The notes under the pieces are model-generated. The model saw nothing but the letters and a program-made list of their open reading frames with translations. It did not search any database and had not been told where the DNA came from. Shown piece by piece: positions 1 to 11,113 of a stretch of DNA of 64,000 nt. A program made the translations under genes and the position numbers. The stretch comes from Bugulina stolonifera (taxonomy: Eukaryota > Bryozoa > Gymnolaemata > Cheilostomatida > Bugulidae): positions 18,400,099 through 18,464,098 of the forward strand of contig OW285193.1 in assembly GCA_935421135.1 (NCBI GenBank), written 5' to 3'. Positions within the stretch are counted from its first letter, which is position 1; the number at the start of each line of letters is the position of its first letter.

Positions 1-2695
1 ATGAATGGTGAAAGAGTGGGGGCTGGCAGCACATTGAAGCTAACCCTGTGTTCAATGCACCACCATGAAGCTAAGAGTTTGTAGACTTGGGAACTACTGG
101 CAGCAGTTATCTAAGTAGGGGAGTACTCTCTTCCCACAGGTAGGTGAACATGATGTAACTTCAACTTCTTAGGGCTATGAAATTGTCTCAATAACAAGTA
201 GTCCCTGCATGAACTATACCAAATAATTGACGTGTATTTTGTGAAATGATTTACAAGCACGATAATCTTTGGCTGCAGCAAGGAATATTATTTACCTACA
301 TAAAAGTGGGTGGCGCCTGTAGGCAGTAGTCTCACAGTTTGAGTGTTGTAGTATGTAGTTGTCCTTCATGGATATAACTGTAAGTAATCCCATGTGGAGT
401 TAGACGACTTGCTACTCGACTATAAGAAACGTATACTTGGGTGATATGGAGAATATACAGATTATAGATAAATAGGCTGACTGTATGCAATGAATGATAA
501 GTACAGCTACTCAATGTTGCTACAAGTTAGAGTAAGAGTTATCTTCTCATTACAATATATCTACATACGGTGTAATTATCCATGTAGTAATGAACATATT
601 CTATCCAATATTTATATGCTTAGTTGTTGCATTCTAAATAGAACTCTTATAATTATCCTGATAGAATTGAAACATTAATATTTCTAAAACATGTTTCATG
701 ATACAATCATTTCAAAGACTAAAATTATCTATTCCCCAATGAATATTCTAAGTATTTAATTATAAAAAGAGAGCTTTGAAAATTTTATCAGCTGTTTGAC
801 ATCGTTGTTGAAATTGTCTTCTCTTAGAATTTCATAAGTTGTGAATTCTTCTGAACCATAAATCTGCTGCTATACATCCACATCCCAACTGCCATTTGTG
901 ACAAAGATCTATGCTATCATTGATTGGTTCCTTGATGTGAAATTATGACTTTTGCTCTTTACTCCTATAATATCATCTCTATCACTATCTATTGAAAGTT
1001 GCTCGCTCTTACTCCAACCTCAGCATATATCTGTTTCTTGTCACGTATTTAGTGACTGTTAACTCCTGCATCTTACAGCAATGAACACTGTCTTCCCTTC
1101 TCAACTCTTGTATTACATCAAAATTATATTTATATGGCCTGAAGATACAATAATTATATAACATGATGTGATACTCAACCATATGCATGTACATGTGTAC
1201 GGCCATCCAATGACACGTAACATTCCTATATTATTACTGAGCCCCAAGTTGCTACTCCAAGACCATTAATTCACCCTTCTCTACATTTCCTTTTGTTAGC
1301 TCCAGTGTGTCGTATTTCTGCCATCTTTTATCTCAGACGTTTTGTGGATATTATTCGTTACCTAAGCAGCACACAGGAATACGTCATCTTATTATACACA
1401 GCTTGCTTGCATCTAGTCAGAACACTCTATTCAGCCCTTTGTTTCTTTGCGTTGGACGTCCTACTTACTGTAAAGTAAAATTAAATTTGTGGATCTCATG
1501 TTCGTAACACAGTTTCATCTACACTATTTGGACATACTTGTCAGTGTCAAGTCTCCAGCTTTCACAGTGAAACTTCCACATTTTGAGGCACTTTAAATCT
1601 CCCTGTTTTTCCAGGTTTCACAATACTTTAAAAAGGTTTCAATCAATATTGGGATGCAAAATCAGTGATAGACCTATCATCCCCAATCATGCAACTTTGT
1701 CTTGATATTCATTAAATTTGAAGAGCTGAAAGCTGTAGTAATCATAACACAACTACAATTAGTTCTAATTGAAGCTGGAATTATTTATGTATGCAATATT
1801 GTAAATTTGCCATACTTTTGAACTGCCCCATGAAATTGATGAGAAAATGACATTTCAACAAATCATCTATAAGGCTTAGACTCTTCTTGAGGTCCCTGAA
1901 AAATTAAGTTTATTCAAACTTCCAGGTATATGTTTTTGTTTACTTGCAAGTATGCACTTGAAATAGAATTTATTAGTGATTAAAATCGCTAGATTTTGTT
2001 TATGAAATGACAGGACCATGAAATATGCTCTAGAAACCCAATGTTCAAATTCTATCAGGATAATTATAAGAGTTATATAAAATGTAACAACTAAACATGT
2101 AAATATTGGATATAATATGCTCATAACCACATGGGTAATTACACGCTATGTAGATATATTGCAATGAGGAGATAACTCCTACTCTGACATGTAACAACAT
2201 TGAATAGATGTACTTATCATTCACCTTGTATAGTGAGCCTACTTTCTGTCTGTATATGATTTATAATTACCCAGTTGTATGTTTAAAATAGTTGGGTGCA
2301 AAATCATACTACTTCATGTGGAGATTACTGCCGATTATATCTGTACAGGACAACTACAGGCTCCACAAACCTGTGATTGATTACCAATAACAGGCTCCAC
2401 CCACTTGTAGGTAAAAATATTTCACTGCTCAAAGTTATTGTGCCAAATAATCATTTCACAACAACATGTCATTATTCTGGCATGGTTTGTGAAGGAACTA
2501 CAGTTTGAGATGATTTCATAGCCTTAAGAGGTTTTGTTATGTCATGTTCACCACTGAAGGGAGGGGAGAGTACTCTCCAACTTGGATAACTGCTGCCAGT
2601 AGCTCTAAGCCTACCAACTTTTAGCTTCATGATGGTGTATTGAACATAGGGTTAGCTTCAATGTGCTGCTAACTCCCTATACTCTTCCACCTTAG
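1..2695. mobile_element. Long inverted-repeat (foldback) element
   Basis: Left arm about 1-735 and right arm about 1970-2695 are imperfect reverse complements over roughly 700 bp, with small indels. Shared blocks include AACCCTGTGTTCAATRCACC-like sequence near the outer ends and TAATTATAAGAGTT near the inner ends. The 1.2-kb middle has no coding signal. The left end may lie outside the window, so terminal repeats and target duplication cannot be judged. It looks like a non-autonomous foldback transposon. Confidence 0.7.
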
Positions 2696-4860
2696 TACAG
2701 ATATACATAGTTAGGGTTGTGTTATCAATGCAGCTCTTAGTAAAAATAGTTCAATTTTGTTATATATGGGAAAATAAATTTTATTTGTAATGTTTGTGTT
2801 TTATTATTTTTTTTTTATTTTTAAAATTATATTATAATAAAACAATAAAGCAGAGTAATGTGATAATATCTGTCTATTTGCTCTCAACTGTATGTCTTCA
2901 TTCGCTGTAGCTGAGCTACTTGTAGACTATCTTGGTACTCCTCCTCTTAATTGAAATCTACAACATAGTGTTCACATGGTTACCAAGAACTACGGGTAAA
3001 CAGATAATTAAACCTTGGAAATAAAGTCTACAGAATAGTCACTCAGTACCATATCAGAAAGTCATATACATATACATGTGAATGTGAATTCTGCAGTCAC
3101 AAATATCAACTTCAACTAATGAGTTTCACGTAGATATAATGAGACTCTTTTCCATCTTACTGAATCTTACAGCCAAGATTATGCGTCATATAACACATAT
3201 TTACCAGAACAAAACTTTTTTGTGGATTTATTACTAATTAATGGTTGTGTTTTAATTCAGTAATTGATTAGTCACAGAGTTTCTAAACATACATTAATTT
3301 TAAGTCAATCAGTTTTGGTTAAAATTTCAGCCAGTTCCACTTTAGGTTTGGTTGTAGGTTCAAGTTTCTTGGTAGTCTAACTGGTTCATTAATCCTGTAC
3401 ACTTGTATATTGGTATCCACGGTAACTCTTACCATTGTCTCCTTGCCACTCCTTCAGCCTCCCCAGATCTAGATGTCAGACAATCACAACTTAACACTTT
3501 CTCACAGTTACTGATAACGACTCCATGGAGGTAATACTCTCATTGAACTGAGCATTGTCAACAGCCCTCTCAGCTGGGAGTCACTTCACCAGAGTCTAGA
3601 AAGCTGTAACAGGTAAATATATTCATTTATAATTTTGTTGTACATGTTATACCTACATGACTAGAAATACACTATGCATGTAGTTTATGCAGTTTTCACT
3701 GGCCAGACAAGGATATACCAGAAGTCTGAGGCAAATTTGTAATATTACATGTATATATTATGTTATAAAAATATACAGTTCAGCATATTAAAATACAGTA
3801 AATTATATTATAGTACAATAACGGGATAGTGTAGTGTACACTATACATGTACATTATTTGTATATTGTAATTAGTAGCACAACAGCAATAGTAATTAATA
3901 CACAAGTAGTACATACATGTGATACTTACATTGTATATTATTAAATGATAATGACACCACTGTGGGAGAAGGAAATTGCCAACCATGTAAAGTTCCCTAG
4001 TCATTAGTTAGTGAAACTTTGTAAAGCTAGTGAGTGACTTACTATCTTTTTGCAGCCATTAAATTCCTGTAATGTCTGACAATAAAGAATCTTCCTCTTC
4101 AACAACATGCTGGGTGGTCCACCATTACTGCATACAATGTAGCTCAGTTAGCTTGTTGATCATACAATACATAGCCAGGTGGGCTTTATGTATACTAAAT
4201 AGCCAGTATTGGTGATAGCCAATTGTGCAATAGATGTGCAAGAGCAGACAATTCTATACCTGGCAAACAAAAACATGGATCACTTTAATCACATATTATA
4301 ATATAATGCATTAAAATATAATGTATAGTATTACATAACTACACAGACTAGGGAATCCTATGGTATGGTGAATATTAATGTTCAAAGGATAGTCATATAG
4401 TGTAACAATGGTTAAAAGTTAAAACCAATTTTATCAATCAGAGCATAACATGTACAGTGGTAACCTTATTAGGAGTTGTAAATATCTATACGTACATGAT
4501 AGTAATTACATACTGTATTTATTTATTATAATTCCCAAGTTATCCTCTCTGTCACACAACTATATTGGGAGAGGACAACTTCAAATTATAATAATTTCTA
4601 AACCAAGCACTAAATGCATGTGGAGCAAGAAGCAACTTTCTCCCAATTCTAATATATTGTGTTATGAAATTGACATAAATTAGAATAATTTTCACTCTCT
4701 TTTCTGCATACACCATAAATGAGTTGGTAAAATAATTTTATGTTGTATAATAATAGTATGTACATGTACATGTTGTAATATCTTATTGTGTGCATTTGGT
4801 GTTGCTACTTGTAATTATTATTATTCCCATGACTTAGAAGGCTGTATGTCCATAAGCTAC
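2696..4860. other. Intergenic, no gene seen
   Basis: AT-rich sequence with poly(T)/poly(A) tracts near 2800 and many ATACATGTA words. Short open frames at 3780-4004 and 4450-4683 show low-complexity Tyr/Ile-rich translations and no recognisable domain. Confidence 0.5.
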
Positions 4861-4865
4861 TATAC

Positions 4866-5240
4866 CAAAGATAGTGGAAGGGAAGATCGGACACTCAATG
4901 ATAAAACCCTGTCCCACCAAATACGCCCAATTTGGCGGTCCCGACGTTCCGCGATCCACTTCCCGCCTTAAATGTGTTGACTTTTTAGATGGCTGCTAGA
5001 CTAGTTTTGCGAAGCAACGGGTTAACTGTTACGCTCTTTCTAATGATATATCGTTTGTATAAGTAGACTGTCTATTCGATGCCGCTGTTAGCAATATTAT
5101 CTGATTGGCCGGCGGAACACCAATAGCAAGAGCAGATTTGTGTACAAGGTAGCACAACTCTTTGCTTTGTTCGGACCGCGTTTGGAGGCGGGGGACGGAC
5201 AGTTTTTGGCCTGAGTGTCTGATCTTCCCTTCCACTATCT
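4866..5240. mobile_element. MITE-like element with about 35-bp inverted termini
   Basis: Left terminus CAAAGATAGTGGAAGGGAAG near 4866 is matched in reverse complement near 5215-5240, with the similarity running on through GACACTCA. The interior is more GC-rich than its surroundings (including ggcggtcccgacgttccgcg) and has no coding domain. The family is not identified; the flanking bases do not show a clear target duplication. Confidence 0.6.
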
Positions 5241-5567
5241 TTGACTATACTTTAGAGACTGACTCTTTGTTGCAGCAGCCATAGAGAGACATGAAAGTAC
5301 AATAGATGTATTCTAGGACTGGGAATTAGACCAGCTGTGAAAAATCTACCAAGTAATATATAGAGATACCATTAATAGAACACTATCATTATCTGTAAAA
5401 TAATTACAGTACTCCTGTGGAACCATTATGTAATAGTAACAATAGTAATCTGTCCTCTGATACAAAACCCTCCTTCTCCTAGAGAGCTGAGTGCAGTTCT
5501 TTGTCTAAACTTAAGTACAGCTGTACTATACAATCATCTAAGTTAAGCTCTTGATAATGACTACATG

Positions 5568-5667
5568 TATAAAGAGTTGGAAATGGACACTCAGCATACA
5601 GTCTCTCAATTGTACACACAGAATAAGGACACACGTGGACATACACTGTAGACTAGTTTAAACTGAG
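5568..5667 (+). promoter_or_regulatory. Putative core promoter and 5' UTR exon of the pseudoprotease gene
   Basis: TATAAAG at 5568-5574, then a segment ending in a good donor (GAG|GTGAGT, exon end 5667). The matching acceptor (ATTAG) lies at 6391-6395, ten bases before the start codon. The paralog has the same arrangement, which supports a conserved 5' UTR intron. The start of transcription is not known. Confidence 0.5.
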
Positions 5668-6405
5668 GTGAGTACCATGATACCATCTAATACTAATACC
5701 GCCTCTACCTTGCGTACACAAACTTATGTATAATACAGTAAGAAATAAACTAATATTTTTGGTAAGCATAAAGCTTCTGATTAAAATTATATTTGCCTAA
5801 CTTTACTCTCTGTGTATACGTGTAGATAGGCCTAATGTGTTTGACTCCTGTTGACATTTTATCACAGTTGTTTTATATTTTATATGTAAAATTATAGCCG
5901 TTTGCATGTTTGAGGAGGAGATTATTGTTGTAAGAATGCTATAGATCAGGACGTGTTCCCAACCTCTTAGCAGTCATGTAGCAAAGAACGTACACCTTTG
6001 TAGCCCTTTGTAGCGAACGTACCCCTTGTAAAACTATTATATATTTGGTTTAATTCGATTAATATTACATGTGTGCATTATCTAAATGTGTCAGCTAAAC
6101 AAGTAAATAAATGCAGTATGGCAGGAATTTTTTATTTATTAATTATTTAATGATAACTATGTAATGTGACTTTCATAGATTGTAATGCTTTAGGGTTTTC
6201 ATACTGGTTTAGCCCAACTTCATTTGCATAGTCTGTAACAGAAAATTACTGTCCAAAAGGTATTAAGTTAATAACTTGTTTTGTACTCCCTAGATTTCTA
6301 AAATGTACCTCTAGGGGTACATGTACCCCAGGTTGGGAACCCCTGTTATAGATGAACATATTAATACAAACTGTATCACATTGTTTACTTATTAGATACG
6401 TGAAG

Positions 6406-8700
6406 ATGACCTACTTAATGGCTACCCTGATGACAGCAGTGGTTATACTGTTAGTGTCACAGTCAGTATCTCAATCGGTTAAGGAGAATACTCCCAGTAA
6501 GACTACAAGACTACTAAAGACTAAAAGGTAACTAACTTGTTACTTTCTGCTCCAAATACAACTTTTAGGGCTAGCTATGCGTACCTTATCATGGCAGGGG
6601 TGTAGCTATGCTTACCTTATCATGGCAGGGGTGTAGCTATGCTTACCTTATCATGGCAGGGTGTAGCTAGAAAAGCTACAAGGGGGTGCTCATTTCTTCA
6701 AGTTAGCTCCTAGAACTTGACCTTGGTTTTCCAAGTAGTTTTCAAAATCACACTCCATTTGCTGAACCTAGTGAAGAGTAGTGATGAATCAATGGTATGG
6801 ATGTGTTCAACTGACACACTCCCAGGTTGAATTAGAAAGCTGTTCATCATAATTATTTTGAGTTCACCTATTGAGAGAGGATAACTTCATACATTAAATA
6901 CGACTTAGGAAAATTTTGAAAACTACAATGTAATTGTTAGTTGATGGAATGGATACATTGGGTTATGGGTAGCGAACAGAATTTGTCATTATTCAGGTGT
7001 TATCAATAGAGTGAGGACAACTTCCTTAGACAACTTACTTAAATATTTGCTCAATAAATAAAATATGAAAACTGCTTACACACACGCTTTCACGTATTAC
7101 ATGTGAATACCAATAAATAATCAAGTATTAATATTAGTAAAGGGCACCTCCTCAACATTAGAGTCAACATACCTTGCCCTAACCTGCAGCATAAAATGAA
7201 AGTCTGTCTGATACTTTCCACAGGCAGCTCAACAAGTTTGGTAACGTGAAGGTATTCGGAGCTCCTCAGCTATTCGACGACCATATCAAGCCGGTGTCTT
7301 TTGTGGGGAAGACTCAACTAGATATAAATCATACTCATGTTGGTAAGTATTCATAACATAATATATGTGCAGTGTAAAATGTACAGTGTATATGTGCAGT
7401 GTACATGTAATCTATGTATACTTGGCAATGCGTGTGTAAACTTAAACAGTGTGGATGGAAAATCAAATATGTTTAGTCAGAGAGAATATGTCTTACCTGA
7501 AAGGCTACATGTATAGGTATAACCTGTGTGTTTGTCTCCAGAAGGTGCTGAGAACAACACTACCCAGGAAATGATAGATCTCGTGCGGGTTGGTAAACCA
7601 GACTTGAAATCTTTCGGTAGATCTATTCGAAAGAAACGTTCTGGTTCTCCTGTATTATGGCCGGAACCTGGAAAGATAACACTTCGCTATCACAACTACA
7701 CTTCAAGAGTGTCTACACTGGCTCAAGATAATCTCGCATCTGACGCCGCTCATGTAAGTTATGGAACATCATTTTCTCACGAGAAAAAATACAACTTACA
7801 GTATCTGTTTGTAAGAAATTATTCTCCTTTTAGCAGAAAAATCACAAAGTTTATGTAGGAAAATCCAAAATATACAATTGTACATTACAATCATGTAGCT
7901 TGTTTTGATTGAAAATGGTTGTGAGAATAAGAGTGTGTGTTATAAAACAAGCACCTTTTACGTATACATCATCAAATATATGCATGTAGGCATGTTGACA
8001 TATTTTTGTCCTGTATATACACTGTACGAGTATGACATACTTGGTCTATGATACTTCACTGTAATGCTGTAGAAATGGAGCCAACCTTGCGACAACTTGA
8101 ATATCCTATTCCACAGAGAGTACGAGGCATTCGAATCAACTATAACCATATTCTTTGACGACTATTACTTTGGGGACAAACATCGGAAGGGAGGAGTTCT
8201 TCTGAACGTCAACCCTCCACCTATCGGAACTATAAACTATGACAATACAGAGTCTTGGACAGGTGAGTAAGCCCGCCATCATAAGCTGGGCTATGCTACA
8301 CTGGGGCGCAGTTTGAATCAGTTAGCAGAAAAATTGATTCATAATAATATTATATCATGCTTGTAATCATCACATATAAGTCAAGAGGCATTTCTGAAAA
8401 AAATTCCTCTACTCTGAAATAATGAATATAAATGTAAATAACTTTAAAAATCCTCACTCATGTAGTCTGCAAGTTGTATAGTTATTAGTTAAATATTCAT
8501 CTAATTAACTTTTTGTTTTTCTAGAATATTCTCTGAGAAGGTCTATGTTGAGCTTACTTGGATATGCTCTGGGGCTCCAGGACTCTCGTGACCCCACTTC
8601 CCTTCTGCATCGTGAATCTACTTCCGACTACAAGAACCTCGGAGAAGATGACGTTAGACAAATGAGACGTCTCTATTGCCCCTATCAAAACAAGAGATAA
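6406..8700 (+). CDS. Secreted matrixin-family pseudoprotease (MMP-like, active site lost)
   Basis: Five coding exons join in phase: 6406-6527, 7224-7342, 7542-7753, 8073-8262 and 8525-8700 (819 nt, 272 aa); all introns are GT-AG. Residues 1 to about 25 form a signal peptide, followed by a short prodomain, a furin-type RKKR site at residues 110-113 and a matrixin catalytic fold with no hemopexin domain. Aligned with its tandem neighbour at 11114-13184, the zinc helix has Ser224, Leu225, Tyr228 and Asp234 where active matrixins have His, Glu, His and His. The cysteine switch reads R-V-G at 96-98 instead of R-C-G. It should therefore neither bind catalytic zinc nor cleave peptide bonds. The frame is open throughout, so a binding or regulatory role is possible; recent decay cannot be excluded. 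A 5' UTR exon probably ends at 5667, with the acceptor before 6396. The start is the ATG right after the acceptor, opening the signal peptide. Confidence 0.87.
6575..6669. repeat. Minisatellite, about 32 bp x 3
   Basis: Three near-identical copies of a unit containing ACCTTATCATGGCAGGG within intron 1 of the pseudoprotease gene. Confidence 0.85.
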
Positions 8701-9164
8701 TCACGCTTGTGCAGTTACTGCCCATTCTCTGAATAGCGGAACTCTAAGTGCATATTTGAATAGTCATTTGTATTCACTTTTATTTAGTATTTAATCAAGT
8801 ACAGTATTATGCAGTGTTATAGCTATGTAGACACACACTATAGGCTAGTGATCTTACAGAAGAAGTTGTCCCCTCTCAATTTAGAAATTTATTATATGCA
8901 CCAGGCTATGGAATAGTCATACAACACACTGGATGTATCATCAAATCTACTGGAAGGTTTTTATTTCAATGACTTGATTTTTTTCTGAAGTGAAAGCAGA
9001 TGGTTTTGTTCTGAGAGAATATGCAAAGGAAATTGTGCTGCCAATAATATTGTGGTTTGGAACAGCTGAGTGGTTGCTGCCAGTATAAAACACTCATCTT
9101 ATGAAGTGCCTAGATGTACAAATGTATATCTATTTATTTTGAAGCTGTGAATTTTATGTTATAT

Positions 9165-9170
9165 AATAAA
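9165..9170 (+). terminator. Poly(A) signal of the matrixin-like pseudoprotease gene
   Basis: AATAAA followed at once by a GT-rich stretch (gtggtgtctg, then gtggtgttgtgttt), the usual downstream element. It implies a 3' UTR of about 480 nt. Confidence 0.6.
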
Positions 9171-9705
9171 GTGGTGTCTGTTCATATGTGGTGTTGTGTT
9201 TATTTATAGTGGCTACTTGCTCATACATGTGATGAATATTTAATATACATTGTATATAACTATAATATACATGTGTGCACACGGTATGTAGATACCATAG
9301 AATTATATATGGTAAATGAAATGTAGCCCTATTATTATTTTATCAGTTGGTCATAGAAATACTCTCACATTGGTACATTCATGTATGTGTATACAGCACA
9401 ACTGATGTGAAACTGTATCTTCCTTCAGTTCTGGAGAAGAGCATCAGAAATTAGTTGATACATAAGGTGACATTCAATCACACTATGGCCATAAAGTAAT
9501 GGGCACTCATCAGCTATTGATAATAATATTGTCCTCTCTCATTTTCTTTTGCAGTTGAGAGAGGACAACTTCTGATTATTATCAATAGCTTGTGAGTGTC
9601 CACGCATAAAATACCTACATGTAGTTCTGTTTACTGTAATAAATTCAAATGCATACATATAATTAGAACTATTTAATTATATAAATTATACTCTAGAACT
9701 ATATA

Positions 9706-9870
9706 TACAGTATGTATGTATACAGTATGTATACATGTGTACAGTATGTGTACAGTATGTATACAGTATGTATACATACTGTATACATACTGTATACATA
9801 CTGTATACAGTATGTATACAGTATGTATACAGTATGTATACATACTGTATACAGTATGTATACAGTATGT
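9706..9870. repeat. Palindromic microsatellite built on TACAGTATGTA / TACATACTGTA
   Basis: Runs of TATACAGTATG switch orientation to CATACTGTATA several times, so the array can fold on itself. Open frames across it on both strands are by-products of the repeat. Confidence 0.85.
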
Positions 9871-9984
9871 ATTTAGAGAGCATATAGTTAGATACTACTA
9901 TTACACAATAGTGTATATTATTATTTATTATAATTATAGTACTAGATAACCATCTGCTTGACCACTAGCACCATGTAGGTTTGG

Positions 9985-10097
9985 TATAAAATAAAGTGGG
10001 TGAGCTATCATATCTTAGTAACTGCGTGAGGAACACACCTCTATAGATCTTATAGTATTCTCTGAAATACTTGTGATAATATTAAGTTTCACTGAAG
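9985..10097 (+). promoter_or_regulatory. Putative core promoter and 5' UTR exon of the second matrixin gene
   Basis: TATAAAA at 9985-9991, and a donor (GAAG|GTGAGT) with the exon ending at 10097. The acceptor TTGTAG at 11098-11103 leads into the exon with the start codon. The intron between them is almost entirely the 10.2-11.0 kb minisatellite. Confidence 0.5.
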
Positions 10098-10199
10098 GTG
10101 AGTGTCACATACATTTACTCATGCATGTACATTATTGCACACACAATATACATGTACATACAAAGTGTAAATATACAATGCATAATGTACATGGCTGTG

Positions 10200-11030
10200 C
10201 AATTCTACATGTGTATTATGGTAATAGTTCTATATTATGGTAACAGTTCTGTATTACTTGTATAATAGCAGTTCTATATTATGGTAACAGTTCTGTATTA
10301 CTTGTATAATAGCAGTTCTATATTATGGTAACAGCTCTATATTATGGTAACAGCTCTATCTTATGGTAACAGTTCTATATTATGGTAACATTTCTGTGTT
10401 ACTTGTATAATAGCAGTTCTATATTATGGTAACAGCTCTATATTATGGTAACAGCTCTATCTTATGGTAACAGTTCTATATTATGGTAACATTTCTGTGT
10501 TACTTGTATAATAGCAGTTCTATATTATGGTAACAGCTCTATATTATGGTAGCAGTTCTATATTATGGTAACAGTTCTATATTATGGTAACATTTCTGTG
10601 TTACTTGTATAATAGCAGTTCTATATTATGGTAACAGCTCTATATTATGGTAACAGCTCTATCTTATGGTAACAGTTCTATATTATGGTAACATTTCTGT
10701 GTTACTTGTATAATAGCAGTTCTATATTATGGTAACAGCTCTATATTATGGTAACAGCTCTATATTGTGGTAACAGTTCTATATTATGGTAACAGTTCTG
10801 TATTACTTGTATAATAGCAGTTCTATATTATGGTAACAGCTCTATATTATGGTAACAGCTCTATCTTATGGTAACAGTTCTATATTATGGTAACATTTCT
10901 GTGTTACTTGTATAATAGCAGTTCTATATTATGGTAACAGCTCTATATTATGGTAACAGCTCTATATTGTGGTAACAGTTCTATATTATGGTAACAGTTC
11001 TGTATTACTTGTATAATAGCAGTTCTATAT
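10200..11030. repeat. Minisatellite with higher-order repeat structure
   Basis: A basic unit of about 20 bp (CTATATTATGGTAACAGYT and variants) is organised in blocks of about 100 bp, each closed by TTACTTGTATAATAGCAG. About seven to eight blocks can be counted. It fills most of the 5' UTR intron of the second matrixin gene. Confidence 0.85.
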
Positions 11031-11113
11031 TAAACTAAGAGTTCTATTATAGTAAAATGCACATAATATGACATATATTCATCTACCAACTACATTATTG
11101 TAGATACGTGAAG

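Larger units (their letters stand above)
8701..9984. other. Region between the tandem matrixin genes
   Basis: Holds the 3' UTR of the first gene to about 9190, then AT-rich sequence and a palindromic TACAGTATGTA array (9706-9870). No further coding signal was seen. Confidence 0.6.
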
